Assembly (NCBI GenBank): GCA_018697195.1
Contig: JAGMWU010000028.1
Coordinates: forward strand, 4,711,731-4,775,730
From: Certhia americana
Lineage: Eukaryota > Chordata > Aves > Passeriformes > Certhiidae
Reading direction: 5' to 3'
Length of the DNA stretch: 64,000 nucleotides
Shown here one piece after another: positions 35,595-46,915 of this stretch (position 1 is the first letter of the stretch; each line of letters starts with the position of its first letter). The translations under genes and the position numbers were made by a program. Below the pieces are notes generated by a model that saw only the letters and a program-made list of their open reading frames with translations, was not told the DNA's origin and did no database searches.

Positions 35595-38500
35595 GTGAGT
35601 AAAGCAAGTTTTGTACTCTGGAAATACAGCAAAATCAGCAAAATGGGGGAATTTTTTTTCGCCCCTTCATTTTAATTTATCTTTAAAGCACTTGAAAGAT
35701 CTTACCAAGCTCATAGTGAACGTGTATTGAAATCTCTTACTGTGTTCTCATAGAGACTTTTGAGCACAAAGTGATTATTCTGACTGAGTATTCCATATAA
35801 ACATCCCTAGTGCTGGCTGCCTTTGACCTGCATGGAGAAGACACAGGTTTTATTGCAGTATTCCAGATACATTATAAATAGTTAATGCCTGTTCTATATC
35901 TTACGTAACTATAATTACAATAATTAATTTGATTCTGGAAGAATAAAGACAGGACCCAAAGATCACTAAAAGGGAAAAAAAATCTCCAAACTGTTTTAAA
36001 AAAACTTTCCAATTTGTTTTTATAGAGATTTTAATAATCCCAGGGGAAAAATTAAACATGATGCATGTTGCACAGGCTTTCTTTGGTATAGCTGTGTGTA
36101 TTTAAGGGAGGCTGGATAAAATTAAAACTCAACAGACAGGAAGGCAGAAAGAAACTCTCTTTGTAATTTTGTACCTACATTTTACTAAACTAAAATCTCA
36201 TAACCATAAAGACACGTGTGGGAAAGTACTAAATAAAGCAAGTCTCTGCTTTTTACTCTTGTGAAGTTCAACTTTAAGACTCCTCTCACAGTAATTTTTA
36301 GTACTCTCTGATTTCTACACAATTTTTCTCAGACCCTTGTGCAACATTTTCAAAATGATGCCTGAGATATGTATCAGTAAAAACCTCTTTATTCATTAAA
36401 AATTAACTTATGGAAGATATTTGACTGTAGTGTGGACAACTAATAAAAACAACTTTTAAGTGCAAGATCTGAAAGCAGCTGTGCCATCAGTTGGCAAGAG
36501 ATACTCAATTATCTACTATCACTAATCCAGTGGCACCCACATGATATTGCCCAAACCCTTACTGAGCCATTTTTGCTACATTTAAGATTTCACTTCAGAA
36601 CATTACAGGTTTAAATTTAAAGTGTCAGATTGCCCTTCTGAAAATGTGTTCCTTTAATATTTATGCTACTAAATCTAGAAAACATTTTTAAACTTTGGAG
36701 CAGCTGATGTCGAGATACTCTCCAGGCTTTTACTCCACTTTCGATTTCCCCCGGAACAGATGTTTTACCAGAGCACATCAACTACCAGCTGCAGGACACA
36801 GATTTCCAGGCTGCCCCGTACTGCCAGTACTCAGCAGTGCCAGTGCCAGCCCTACAGCCCCAGCCTGCCCCAGCCCCATATGGCTCCTACAGCCTGGACC
36901 CCCCGTTCACCGACGGGCCCTGCGTCGGCAGCAGCTGTGAGCTCAGCAAGGGCCCCTTCCTGGCTCCCCACGGGGAGGATGGGGTGTACCAGGGGCTCAA
37001 GAGGCCCAGGTTAAACCACTCGGTGAGGCTGAAGGGGCAGGAGGAGCTGTGCGTGGTGTGTGGGGACAAGGCCTCGGGGTACCACTACAACGCACTGACC
37101 TGCGAGGGCTGCAAAGGTGAGTGAGGACACGGGGCCTCGGTGAACCTCCCACAGCTGGCACCGAGGCAAACAGATTTGGCTGGGGTTGGAGCTGCTGGGA
37201 CTGCAGTGGCTTTTAATTTGTCTAATGAACCCCCTAGCTAACACGCTTACTCTAAATTCACATTTTTATAACATTCTTTGAAGAAATATTTTCACAGTCT
37301 GTATTTAATACGAGCACTTTAAGCATTTTGCATTGATGACTCTAGAATAGTGTCAGTGTAAGCAGGTGATGGCTTTCTCAAGAACATTTCTTAGAGATTT
37401 ACTTCAGTGTTATTAATTTCACTTACTATTAAAATTGAATAAAAGCAAGTAGTAATTACTTGATAATCATATTTTAACTTGATGGTAGGGGAGCTGTCTC
37501 ATGAGGGGCAGCTCTGATCTCTGCTCCCTGTGACCAGGACTTGAGGGAAGGGCTGGAGCTGTGTCAGGAGAGTTTAGGTTGGATATCAGGGAAGGTTCCT
37601 CCCCCAGAGGGTGCTGGACACTGCCCAGGCTCCCCAGGGAATGGGCACAGCCCTGAGGCTGCCAGAGCTGCAGGAGAGTTTGGACAATGCTCCCAGGGAT
37701 GGCCAGGGTGGGATTTGGGGTGTCTGTGCAGGGCCAGGGGATGGACATGGTGATCTTTGTGGGTCCCTTCCAAACCAGCATATCCTGTGATTCTATGTAT
37801 GGAAAACATCAATGAACATCAGTCAGAAAGAACCAGGCATATCTAAAGAGCAGATTTAAAAACCCAACCATTCAGACCCTGAGGACGTTTTTAACTCCTT
37901 GTGAGCTCCTCGTTTGCAGGTTTCTTCCGGCGCAGCATCACCAAGAACGCCGTGTACCGCTGCAAGAGCGGGGGGCACTGTGAGATGGACATGTACATGA
38001 GGAGAAAGTGCCAGGAGTGCCGCCTCAAGAAGTGCAGGGCTGTGGGAATGCTGGCAGAATGTAAGTGCTCCTTCCTGCTGGATTCTTTACTGCAGATAAA
38101 ACCTCCTCCAAAGTCAATCCCTTCCCGATGAGACTGGTCTAAGCTTCATTTGGCTGTAGGAAAATTAACTTTGGGGATGGTGGCACCTGTAACATCTTGA
38201 GGTGCAGAAGCCAGCAGTGCTTGGGAAGTATCCCCTCACCTTAAGAGAACTGTTGTTCAAAGACAGTACAAGAAAAAAAAAAGGAAGTACTAACAAGAGA
38301 AGCTAAATATCCCAAGCCTTGTCAGGACAGCGGTGAGCAGATCAGATGAGCTTTAGGGTTTGAGGGAAAAAAATTAAATAAAAATGGCGTGATGGGATTT
38401 GATGAAAAATTCTGATGCCTGTGTGTCACAGAGCCACAAGGACAAAGATGACCTCAGGCCTTTGGTGGCTACTGAACATTAGCTCACCTGATAAATCACA

Positions 38501-41500
38501 TTCCCTAGGAAACATAGTTCATTACAGGCGACAGCTTCTGTGATGCAAGACTGGAGTTATCTCTAGTGAAAGTGATGACTTTAGACTGTAATGAATTGAA
38601 AATGCAAGCACTGATGGCCACTTCACACCTCACAGGTTTGCTGACTGAAGTCCAGTGCAAGTCAAAGCGACTCAGGAAGAATTTCAAGCAGAAGAGCAGT
38701 TTCCTTTGTAACATAAAGCTGGAAGATGAGGGACTGAATAGTAAGCAAGTATCATCTACAACAAGATCTGGAAAAGTGGGATATTTTTCTATTTGAAATA
38801 TCTCTTTTTACCACTTATTCTTACGCCAAGTCGTTGTGATTTGATTGGTTTATTTTTTTAGCAGATCCCAGAGAAGATGGAACTTACTCCAGGAGAACAT
38901 CAGCTTCTTGACCACATTGTAGCAGCACACCAAAAATACACAATTCCCCTTGAGGAAGCCAAGAAGTTTGTAGGTATCCAGCACGCCCAGCCTGCATTGC
39001 TAAGTCATTGTCATCATGTATCTTGGCTATATCCAATGTCCAAACACTCTTTTGTGCAGCTACAGGAAAATGCAAGTCCTGAGGAAAGTTTTCTCCGCCT
39101 GTCTGAGACAGCTGTTGTCCATGTCCAGGTGTTGGTGGATTTCACAAAAAGGCTCCCAGGTGAGTTTCTTCCTTTGGGGAACATTGGAGGAACCAAATCT
39201 GTAGCAGTTCTCCCACTCCCACATGTCTCTCCCCTGACAGGGGAGGCCCTATCCCAAGTCCCTGTTAATCAAAAAGGCAAACTGGACTCTTGGTTGTTCT
39301 CACTCTCCAGGTTGTTTAATATTTTCTGATCAGCAATTTCTGCACCCCAGGCTTTACACCAGCTTGGCGTGAGGGACAAAAGGCACCAAAAAGCTTCCAA
39401 TACACAGAATCAAGGGTCTCTTAAAGATAATTCACCCAATTCTCACCAAGAACTGACATTATTTCTATTTTTCTACCAATAACCAACTCAATCTCTATTC
39501 ACGGGACACTGTGGCAAATTGTGCCCAATGTTCCTGTGTCCCCAACACTGCAGAATGTGCAGGAGATGGAGAAGGAGGAAGAAACCTGAAAACAACAAGG
39601 ATCCTCAAACTTGTCTTCATCTCCTTACCATGCTAACAAACCCAAAAATCTCAATTTCTCCCCCTGTGATCAATTCCATATTCTGCTACTATCTATTCTG
39701 GAAAGTTCTGTTCTATCCCAAAGCCTAGGGAGCCCTTTCCACGGATGAAGGTGGAAAGCAGTGTTTGTCAGAGGGTTTGGATCCCTTCAGACATGCAGAG
39801 GAATATTCTCTGCATTCTGGGTTCCAACACAATTCAAACTGATGGCATGAACCAGAGAAAAATACAGGCTTTAGAAAAGGCTTTAAACTGATTATTTGTA
39901 CTTCTAACTTGCCATTTACGTGTCATGAAGACAACAAAGTTCAAAACTTTGCTATGATTATATTTCTTCTCCATTTCTGCCATGGTGTAGAGACATTTTC
40001 TGGAAGCACGTGGACCTCAAAATACCACCTTGAGGGAATTACTATCTCACCACATTCTCTGAAATCCAGTTCAGTCTGCAATTTATCATAATCACAAAAA
40101 AGGAAAAAGCAGATGTTCCTTCAAAGGAAAAGGCAGCACAGAAGGGACTAACCAGGTGTTCTTATTAACGTTTTCCTTTCATAAAGAACAAGGAAACAAG
40201 TGCTTAAATTCACTACATTTCAGTGTAAAGTTGACAAAGTAACATTTGACAGGGAGGGTGATAAGTTTTCTTTGTAGAACTCACTGACAAAGGTCAATCA
40301 CCGTATCTAAAGCAGGTATTTGATGTAATTTAGCATTTCTGTGGGGCAAAGCTGAAGGAAGGGATGAGTTGTCTGTTTTCTTATGTTACATATCCTGCTT
40401 TGATCAGGTTTAAGAAAAAAACCTGAAGCTCCTTTGCTCTTGAATGACAAGTGCAGACAATGAGCTTGTCAAAAGATGAACACGAATTCTAAAAATAAAA
40501 TAATATAACAAGGAATGGCATATCCACAGTCACTAAGCAATGCAGCAAATTTATCAGGTGATAGGAATGTTTTTATAACACCTTGTTTAGTCCAAAAATT
40601 TTCACTTGTATCTTCCTGTGAATCTTTTAACACTGAAAACTGCCCCTTTCTTTTTCTTTTTTTTTTTTCTTTCCTTTTTAATTGTCTAACTTGCAAACTA
40701 GCCAAGAAAGATCCCAAGTCTTTGGCGCATGCATCATTTAACTATGGCTCCTCCTTTCCAGTAAATGCATTTATGAAAAAAAAACCCCAAACATTTTTTC
40801 CACATCATTTTGGGGGTTTAAAGGCAGCCCCAGCCTTCCCTGATTCTGAACATGGACCTTTCTCTGCAGGGTTTGAGAGTTTAGCCAGTGAGGACCAGAT
40901 TGCTCTGCTGAAAGGGTCCACGGTGGAGGCAATGTTCCTGAGATCAGCACAAATTTACAACCAAAGAATGAGTGAGTGCCAGCCATCAACCAGTGAAAGT
41001 AGGTCTGAAATACTTCACTTGAATCATTGTGGGGTGGGGGGATGATATCAGCTATATTAATTACATATTATATATCGTGTCAAATTCAACACAAGAGATC
41101 CGGACCAATAAAACTGCAACCAAAGAACTTGGAGCCAGATGCCAAAAAAGATTTTATACCTTCATGGGTCTGGGAAAAATCCACACTTTTTCAGCAATGA
41201 TACAGACAAATATTTTAGATCACTTTAAGCTTGACTGGGAACTGTCGTCTGCCTTGTTCCAGGTCATGTAAGACTTTCTGATCACGGGACATGTTGTCAT
41301 GTTCAAAACCTTGATAAAAACAGTATTTATTCCATGGAAATGTGCCATAATAAAGAGAGGCCAACTTCTACTACTACCACAGGTAATGGAGGTCTCAGAA
41401 TCTAAATACTGTGAATCTTTTGTTTTACTGGCCCTATTTTTATTCCACTGAGCTACACTGTCAGTTTGGCCACTGCTCCAGCTCCTTTCCTCTCTTCTTC

Positions 41501-42919
41501 CTCTCCTCTCCCTTTCCTTCTCCTCTCCCTCTCCCTTGAGCTGCTCTGGCATTACCTCTTCAGGTATTACAGCTTCCTGGCAGGAAGAGGTGTGTTCATG
41601 CTTGCTTATATCCCTTTAGTTACATATGCATTCAAAGCTCCACAGTACAACTGCCGTACAATTTTTGTTATTATTTTAGATATTAACACTGTTTTCATGA
41701 AGTTGGTTAACTATTTCATGCAATGGAACAGCCCCAAGCCTTAAAAGATTCACAGAATCACAGAATGGGTGAGGTTAGAAGGGATCACAGTGGGTCACCT
41801 GGTCCCACCTCTGTGCTCCAGCACCATCATCCCAGAGCACATGGCACTGGCTCACGTCCACATGGGTCTGGAATATCTCCAATATTCCACACCCTTTCTG
41901 GGCAATCTGTTTCCTCATGGGAAAGAAGTTCTTCCTCACGTTCAGGTGTAATGTCCTGAGCATCAGTTCCTGCCCATTCCTCTGGTGCCATTGCTGGGCC
42001 CTGCTCGGAGCCCTCCCTGCAGACAGGGACACCCAGGGCTGAGCGTCCCTCTCAGCAGCCCCAGCTCCCTCAGCCGTTCACAGAATCATGGAATCACTTA
42101 GCTTGGAATAAAACCTCTTAGATCACGGAGTCCAAGCATTCCCCGTTTCCTCGTCAGAGAGATGCAGCAGTCCCCTCATGATCTCCACAGCCTCGGCTGG
42201 CCGGGCTGCAGGAGCTCCGTGTGCCTTGTCCTGGGGAGCCCAGAGCGGGACACAGCGAGCCGGATGGGTCCGGGGAGAGTCACCTCCCACCCTGCAGGCA
42301 AAAATGATTTGCAACTGTTTCTGCACTGAAATAACACTCTCATCATTCTGCACCTTCGTTGGGTTTTGGTTTGTTTGGGTTTTTTTTTTAACCAAAAAAA
42401 TATTGGTTTTGTCCATTTTCAAGGCATAACTGAGGAGTTCATCACCGCCCTGTTCTACTTCTACAGAACCATGGGGGAACTCAAGGTGACCGAGACCGAA
42501 TACGCTCTGCTCGTAGCAACAACAGTGTTCTTTTCAGGTAAGTTGGGAAGGTGACAACAAACTGTCACTTTCCCCGGGGGGAGCTCCCATTTGCCCCCTG
42601 AGGGGCGGCACCACCGAACAGACCCTGAGGGGCGGCGGCGCCCGGAGGATCCCGCTCACCGCGCTCTCCGTGCCGCCGCTCTCCCGCAGACCGCCCGCTG
42701 CTGAGGGACAAGCGCCATGTGGAGGAGCTGCAGGAGCCGCTGCTGGGGATCCTGTACAAGCACTCGAAGCTGCAGCACCCGCGGGACCCGCAGCGCTTCG
42801 CGCGGCTGCTGGGGCGCCTCACGGAGCTGCGCTCGCTCCGCCATGCCCACGCGGGGGCGCTGCGCGCGCGGGACCCGCGCCTGGCAGCGCCGCTGCGCGA
42901 CCTCTGGGACCTCCACTAG
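35531..42919 (+). CDS. NR1H5: NR1H5, farnesoid X receptor beta (complete, nine coding exons)
   Basis: A nuclear receptor of the FXR group that pairs with RXR; FXR-beta of non-primates responds to sterols such as lanosterol. The exons are 35531-35594, 36760-37116, 37920-38060, 38636-38775, 38862-38969, 39066-39159, 40870-40998, 42424-42537 and 42690-42919. All phases match and the frame is open for 458 codons. The first zinc finger has cysteines 119, 122, 136 and 139 with P-box CEGCKGFF; the second has 155, 161, 171 and 174. The ligand-binding domain has [19 protein letters not shown], and the AF-2 end is PLRDLWDLH. The start at 35531 has A at -3 and G at +4; a weaker in-frame ATG lies 27 bases upstream. 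The helix 2-3 loop seems short, so a small extra exon between 40999 and 42423 is possible. Confidence 0.93.
36760..37116 (+). CDS. NR1H5: NR1H5 coding exon 2
   Basis: The exon encodes the A/B domain (proline/glutamine-rich) and the first zinc finger to CEGCK. The donor is AAAG|GTGAGT. Confidence 0.95.
37540..37800 (+). mobile_element. CR1 LINE 3' fragment in NR1H5 intron 2
   Basis: This is sense CR1, with 'agtttaggttggatatcagg', 'aaggttcctcccccagaggg' and 'gggtcccttccaaa', ending in 'tgtgattctatg'. Confidence 0.88.
37920..38060 (+). CDS. NR1H5: NR1H5 coding exon 3
   Basis: The exon encodes [14 protein letters not shown] and the second zinc finger, ending GMLAE and the first base of Cys188. 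The donor is GAAT|GTAAGT. Confidence 0.97.
38636..38775 (+). CDS. NR1H5: NR1H5 coding exon 4 (hinge)
   Basis: The exon encodes [19 protein letters not shown] and the hinge. The four-residue MYTG insertion found in some FXR-alpha forms is absent. The donor is weak (AAAA|GTGGGA), and a stronger GTAAGC lies inside the exon at 38751. Confidence 0.88.
38862..38969 (+). CDS. NR1H5: NR1H5 coding exon 5
   Basis: Encodes (Q)[16 protein letters not shown], the start of the ligand-binding domain. The acceptor is TAGCAG, so the exon may begin at 38862 or 38865. Confidence 0.88.
39066..39159 (+). CDS. NR1H5: NR1H5 coding exon 6
   Basis: The exon encodes [19 protein letters not shown] and [11 protein letters not shown] (helix 3 region), ending in phase 1 at CCAG|GTGAGT. 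Confidence 0.93.
40870..40998 (+). CDS. NR1H5: NR1H5 coding exon 7
   Basis: The exon encodes [20 protein letters not shown] and [13 protein letters not shown], the nuclear-receptor signature helices 4-5. The donor is GAAA|GTAGGT. Confidence 0.9.
41752..42060 (-). mobile_element. CR1 LINE 3' fragment in NR1H5 intron 7
   Basis: This is antisense CR1 beginning 'cacagaatcacagaatgg' and carrying the 'gggaaagaagttcttcctcac' block. Another CR1-like 3' end starts at about 42078 ('ttcacagaatcatggaatca'). Confidence 0.8.
42424..42537 (+). CDS. NR1H5: NR1H5 coding exon 8
   Basis: The exon encodes [20 protein letters not shown] and [17 protein letters not shown]. The acceptor is TTTTCAAG and the donor TCAG|GTAAGT. 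Confidence 0.93.
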
Positions 42920-43060
42920 GCGGCGCCAACGCCGCCGGCCCGCGCGCTCCTTCCCGCCTCGGGCGCGCGCCGTCGTTTCCCGCCCTTTTCGCCCTCCCTC
43001 AGCGGCCGTCGTGAGGGGCCGGGGCCGGTGTCGCCGCCGCTGTCGGTGGTGGCGGCGATG
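42560..43060. promoter_or_regulatory. CpG island over the last exon of NR1H5
   Basis: A dense CpG stretch spans the end of intron 8, all of exon 9 and the start of the 3' UTR. An E2F-type TTTCCCGCCC lies at about 42975-42985. No second gene start is recognised. Confidence 0.6.
42690..42919 (+). CDS. NR1H5: NR1H5 coding exon 9 with stop
   Basis: The exon encodes [20 protein letters not shown] through [15 protein letters not shown] to the AF-2 helix, with stop TAG at 42917-42919. It is extremely GC-rich, unlike exons 4-7. Confidence 0.95.
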
Positions 43061-43275
43061 TCGCTGTCAGTACAAGTGCTGATGTCGGTACCCGTGTCGG
43101 TGCTGGTGTCGGTATCGTTTTGGGCGCTATGCTCAGTGCCGGTGTCAGTGCTGGTTGTCTGTGCTGGTGTCAGTGTCAGTACCAGTATCGGTGTTGGTAC
43201 CAGTGTTGGTGTCGGTGTTGGTTACGGTGCTGGTATCGGTACCGGCGGCAATGTCGGTGTTGGTGCCAAGGGTCA
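43028..43275. repeat. GT-rich minisatellite in the NR1H5 3' UTR
   Basis: Degenerate 6- and 12-base units of the type GTCGGT and GTGCTG repeat for about 250 bases. Open in several frames, but only because of the period. Confidence 0.8.
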
Positions 43276-43539
43276 GTGTCACCGCTCTTCCCCAGGCCCA
43301 CCCAGAACAAACCCATCCAAGCTGTTGTGTGGCCGCCCCTGAGCGCTGGTCAGGGCCTGCGGCCGAAGCCCAGAGCCCGCTCGGGCCACAGGGCTGTGGC
43401 CGGGCAATGGTGCCACCGTCCGAGCTGGGCAGCGCTGGAACGGGCGGGGGGACACCGACAGGGACACGGGGACATTGCCGGGATCCCCTGCCAGAGTCCT
43501 GACCCGGGCACACACAGCCCACTCTGTCCCGGGAAGTGT

Positions 43540-43660
43540 TCAAGGCCCCGTTGGACCGGACTCGGAGCAAGCTGGGCTAGTGGAGGGTGTTGCTGCCCAT
43601 GGCAGGGGATGACACTGGATGAGCTTCAAGGTCCTTCCAACCCAGCCCATCCCATGGTTC
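43540..43660 (+). mobile_element. CR1 3' end
   Basis: This is sense CR1: 'gtgttcaaggccccgttgga', 'ctagtggagggtgttgctgc' and 'ccatggcaggggatg', ending in a TG-rich tail. Confidence 0.85.
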
Positions 43661-44138
43661 TGTGTGTGTGTGAACTCATTTCTCTGCAGACTGACAAGAC
43701 CGGCGCTGGAGGGAACATCTTTGACTTTAATTTCAAAGACTTCTGCTATTATTCTCTATCAAGACTGAAGTAAATCATCTTCTCGATCATCTGCTCTGTG
43801 TTGTAACTGCACATGACCGATGATAAATCCACGTTGGATGTGGGTGATCCAGCAGGGAGCAGTGCCACGCTTGGATGCTTGCACTGGCTTTGCTTACACC
43901 AGACCAAATGTGCAGTGAAAGCGTTCTGTCACCACACTGAGTTTTGTGAATTAAACAAATTACTGTTTCATGTTGAGGTTTGTTACAGAATATGTTTAGA
44001 TTCAAATGTGATATTCTGACAGATGAGTTACACTATTTATCCTATTTTTTGTGACTTGAAAATCTTGTAAAATGGCATTTTTGTACTAAAACATGGTCAA
44101 ATGTGGTGTTTAGAACTACCCATGGGAGTAAACCAAAC

Positions 44139-44144
44139 AATAAA
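44139..44144 (+). terminator. candidate NR1H5 polyadenylation signal
   Basis: AATAAA lies 1.2 kb after the NR1H5 stop. A variant ATTAAA near 43949 is an alternative. Neither is confirmed. Confidence 0.35.
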
Positions 44145-44149
44145 TGTCA

Positions 44150-45005
44150 GCTACTGGACTTTAAAGAAAAAATTTTGCTTTCTGAATCCTTTATCACACA
44201 CCAGTGCACAGACAGGCATCAGCTGATGAGTTCTTCTCATCCAAACCTTCCACTCTGGCCACAGCCTCTAAAGCAAACTACAAACCACCAGTGGTTTGAA
44301 AAGCCACTGTGAAGTACGAAGCAAGCCAGTTCCAAAGCCATTACCACTTCTGGTAATTTTGAAAATTCCAGGCACTTGATTTATTAATTAAAAATCGTAT
44401 TTTCATGTTAGCTGTCTTGTTTTTTTTTTTTTTTTTCTTCTGGATTTTGTAATCCTTCTTTACAAATCTATCCATAGGAAACTAACTCTTAACTTTGTGC
44501 AGGAGTTTAACAAATGCCCAGGTGATGATTTTAATTTGCCATTCAGTCCCTGAACTGTGGCAAAAATCACTGATTCACATAAAATTAAAATAAATTTTAC
44601 CTTGCACATTCTTTACCATGTTTTAATATTATTGAGTTTTAATATTCATGGGTAGCCTAACAATTTCATATCTGTAAATGTTAAATACAATTTCACTGTT
44701 AGTTTTTAAAAATATGTTGATCAAAATCACTTCATAATTCAAATATGATTTCACAGCAAGTAAAACTTTGCTCTGAAGCAGATGAAGTCAGCTACGCATC
44801 AACTCTGCTTATCTAAATTCTTAGGGCTCTTAATTTGTTCACAAATAGTTTCTAAAGCATTATTCAGTGGATATATCAAGGCTAAATAAGAAAGCAGAGG
44901 GGAATAATAATTCTTTGCTTCCTGTTTACAGCTGAATCACTTAGAGGAAATATTTATGATTCAGGGAACATGCTTAGAGACAAACCTTTAAAAAAATATG
45001 GTGAT
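44150..45005. other. intergenic, nothing recognised
   Basis: AT-rich unique sequence with a poly-T tract at 44419-44435 and no exon resemblance. Confidence 0.6.
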
Positions 45006-45027
45006 TCCAGGTTTGTTCATTGTGGTT

Positions 45028-45165
45028 TTAATTTTCTTTTTTTGTTTGGTTTGTTTGTTCATTTTGTTTTGTTTGTTTTGTGGGGGTTTTGTTGGTTTGT
45101 TTTGGTTTGTTTTGGGGTTTTTGTTTTATTTGTTTTTGTTTGTTTTCTTTTAAAGTGCCTGGGAA
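45028..45165. repeat. T/G simple repeat of TTTG type
   Basis: The segment consists of repeated TTTG and TTTTG units with few A or C bases. Confidence 0.85.
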
Positions 45166-45584
45166 GTCTTTAAGTTTTAATCAAAATAAGATTTAGGCAC
45201 TTAAATATCTTTGTGAAACTGGTTCTGAATAGTCTGTTGAAAGGTCGAAGGATTGAAGTCAAAATATTCTTTGGAAAAATGAAATAGATTATCCCAATTG
45301 CACTGCTGGCTTTATTTTATCTATAAACAATGAATTTAGTGGAGTGGTGTCCTCAAGAATTTAATTCTTTTCACAGTGTCTTCACTCACCATTTTGTTGC
45401 GTCACTAGCAACTCAGCAAAGCTCTTTTTTTTTTCAGCACCTTCCTGATGCGCTTCCCAAATAACAAATGCTGTTGCTGCCCCAAAATGCAACGCGGTTT
45501 CTTTCCATTCCCTTCCCTGGATTTTCACATCCTGAGGACTAAACTTCCTTGCAGTGCTGGGCAGCTCTGCAGGCGCAGCCCAGG

Positions 45585-45686
45585 ATTGCATCAATGCTGT
45601 GCTGCAGCCAGGACTTGCAGCAGCCAGGACTGCAGCAATGCTGTGCTGCAGCCAGGACTGCAGCAATGCTGTGCTGCAGCCAGGCC
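45585..45686. repeat. short minisatellite with 28-base unit
   Basis: The unit of 28 bases, built on 'gcaatgctgtgctgcagcca', occurs about three times with edge variants. Confidence 0.85.
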
Positions 45687-45792
45687 GAGGGCAGTGCTGG
45701 GGACACTGAACTGCAGTGCTGCCTCCCAGCCTGACCCACACCCTCACCTTGCTGATTTTGCTGCAGTGCCTTTATCCGAATCTCTAAGCCCG

Positions 45793-46643
45793 TGTCGTGG
45801 TTTGAATGCCAGGTGTGTGCTGAGGAAGGCAGGAGCCACCTTTGGAATGGAGAATTTAAACCCCCTCCCTCTGAATTATTGTAACTTTAAAATTCAAGGG
45901 CTCTCAGGTGAAGATATGGGAATAGGAATAACAATTCTTTATTAGGGGAACTAAAATAAACAATAAAACCAAAACACATGCAGTAAGACAAACAAACAAA
46001 CAAACCAACCCAGTGGCAGAGTCAGGCTCCCAGCTGTCCCCTGTGGGTCAGGGGTTGGTGGCAGTGCCATCCCATGGGGGCTGCAGTCCCAGTGGCAGAT
46101 GTGGCTCTGGGGCAGGGATGCTCCTGGAGAAAAGTGGAGTTTGTCACTGAAGGTGCAGTGGGGAGAGATGGGGCTGGTGTTACTCTGAGAATCCAGTGGA
46201 AAGGCTGCTTGGTGTTCCAGCTCCAGATTTTTACCCAGGTAGGAATGTTTGGCTCCTCCCCTGGCTGGAGCATTTCCTAATGTGCTGATGGATTTCTCTC
46301 AGTGACACTCCCTGGCCCATGAGCAGAATATCTCTGCCTGGAGTGAGGATGGGTTGTGAGGAGGTAGGAAAACTGCCCCAGCAGGTTTGTGACAGTTGGC
46401 CATGGACAGACAAATACACACACACACACCCACACCCAGTTTAACAGACAGTGACAGAATCCACAGTTTTGGTGACATTTTGCACTGCAACCCATGACAG
46501 TCCGTCTCTCTGGGGATGGCTGAAGGCAGTGGAGATTTTCCACTTGGGTTTGTCTCCTCCCTGTCCTGCAGTGTCTGTCTGTTCATGCAGGCACAGCAGG
46601 TGCACAAAGTTTTAAACTTTGGTTCCTAATCGGGCTTGCGACA
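45793..46643. mobile_element. probable solo LTR of an avian endogenous retrovirus
   Basis: The 851-base segment starts TGTCGTGGTTTG and ends TTGCGACA, so its ends form the inverted pair TGTCG...CGACA. That TG...CA form and the TGTCGTGGTTT start are typical of songbird LTR families. Inside are AATAAA-type signals and a CA repeat. There is no gag, pol or env frame. The flanking bases do not give a clear target duplication (CCCG against CCCT). It lies 113 bases before the clearest SYCP1 remnant exon. Confidence 0.6.
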
Positions 46644-46755
46644 CCCTCTGTGGAAAAGAATTTACTCTTGTGATGTCTCTAAGAGTAAAATAGATATTTA
46701 TAACATTATTAATTAAATAGCAATTGAGATAAAATTGTGGAACTTGTTTTAATAG

Positions 46756-46915
46756 AGTATAGAAACAATGAATGAATTGTACTCAAAACTCTACAAAGAG
46801 ACTGAGAAGATCAAGCAGTGGAAACTGACTGTGGAATCAGAAGTAAACCAGCAAGAAAATGCAAGAAAATAGAAAAGTTATTGAAGCACAGCATAAAGCC
46901 ATTCAAGAACTGCAG
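46756..46915 (+). pseudogene. SYCP1: SYCP1 remnant exon, frameshifted
   Basis: SYCP1 is the transverse filament of the synaptonemal complex. After an acceptor TTTAATAG the frame reads SIETMNELYSKLYKETEKI then KQWKLTVESEVNQQEN, clearly the N-terminal coiled coil of SYCP1. It then hits a stop at 46869-46871. A second frame resumes as QENRKVIEAQHKAIQELQ, again SYCP1. The best explanation is loss of about five bases between the two blocks. No normal donor follows the CAG at 46913-46915. Both blocks are seen; pseudogene status is inferred. Confidence 0.78.

Noticed and set aside
36695..36940. Alternative NR1H5 start just before exon 2 ([14 protein letters not shown])
   Set aside because: It overlaps the pyrimidine tract and acceptor of exon 2 and leaves the receptor frame.
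43028..43342. Val/Ser-rich coding repeat after NR1H5
   Set aside because: Open in several frames only because of a six-base period; it lies after the receptor stop.
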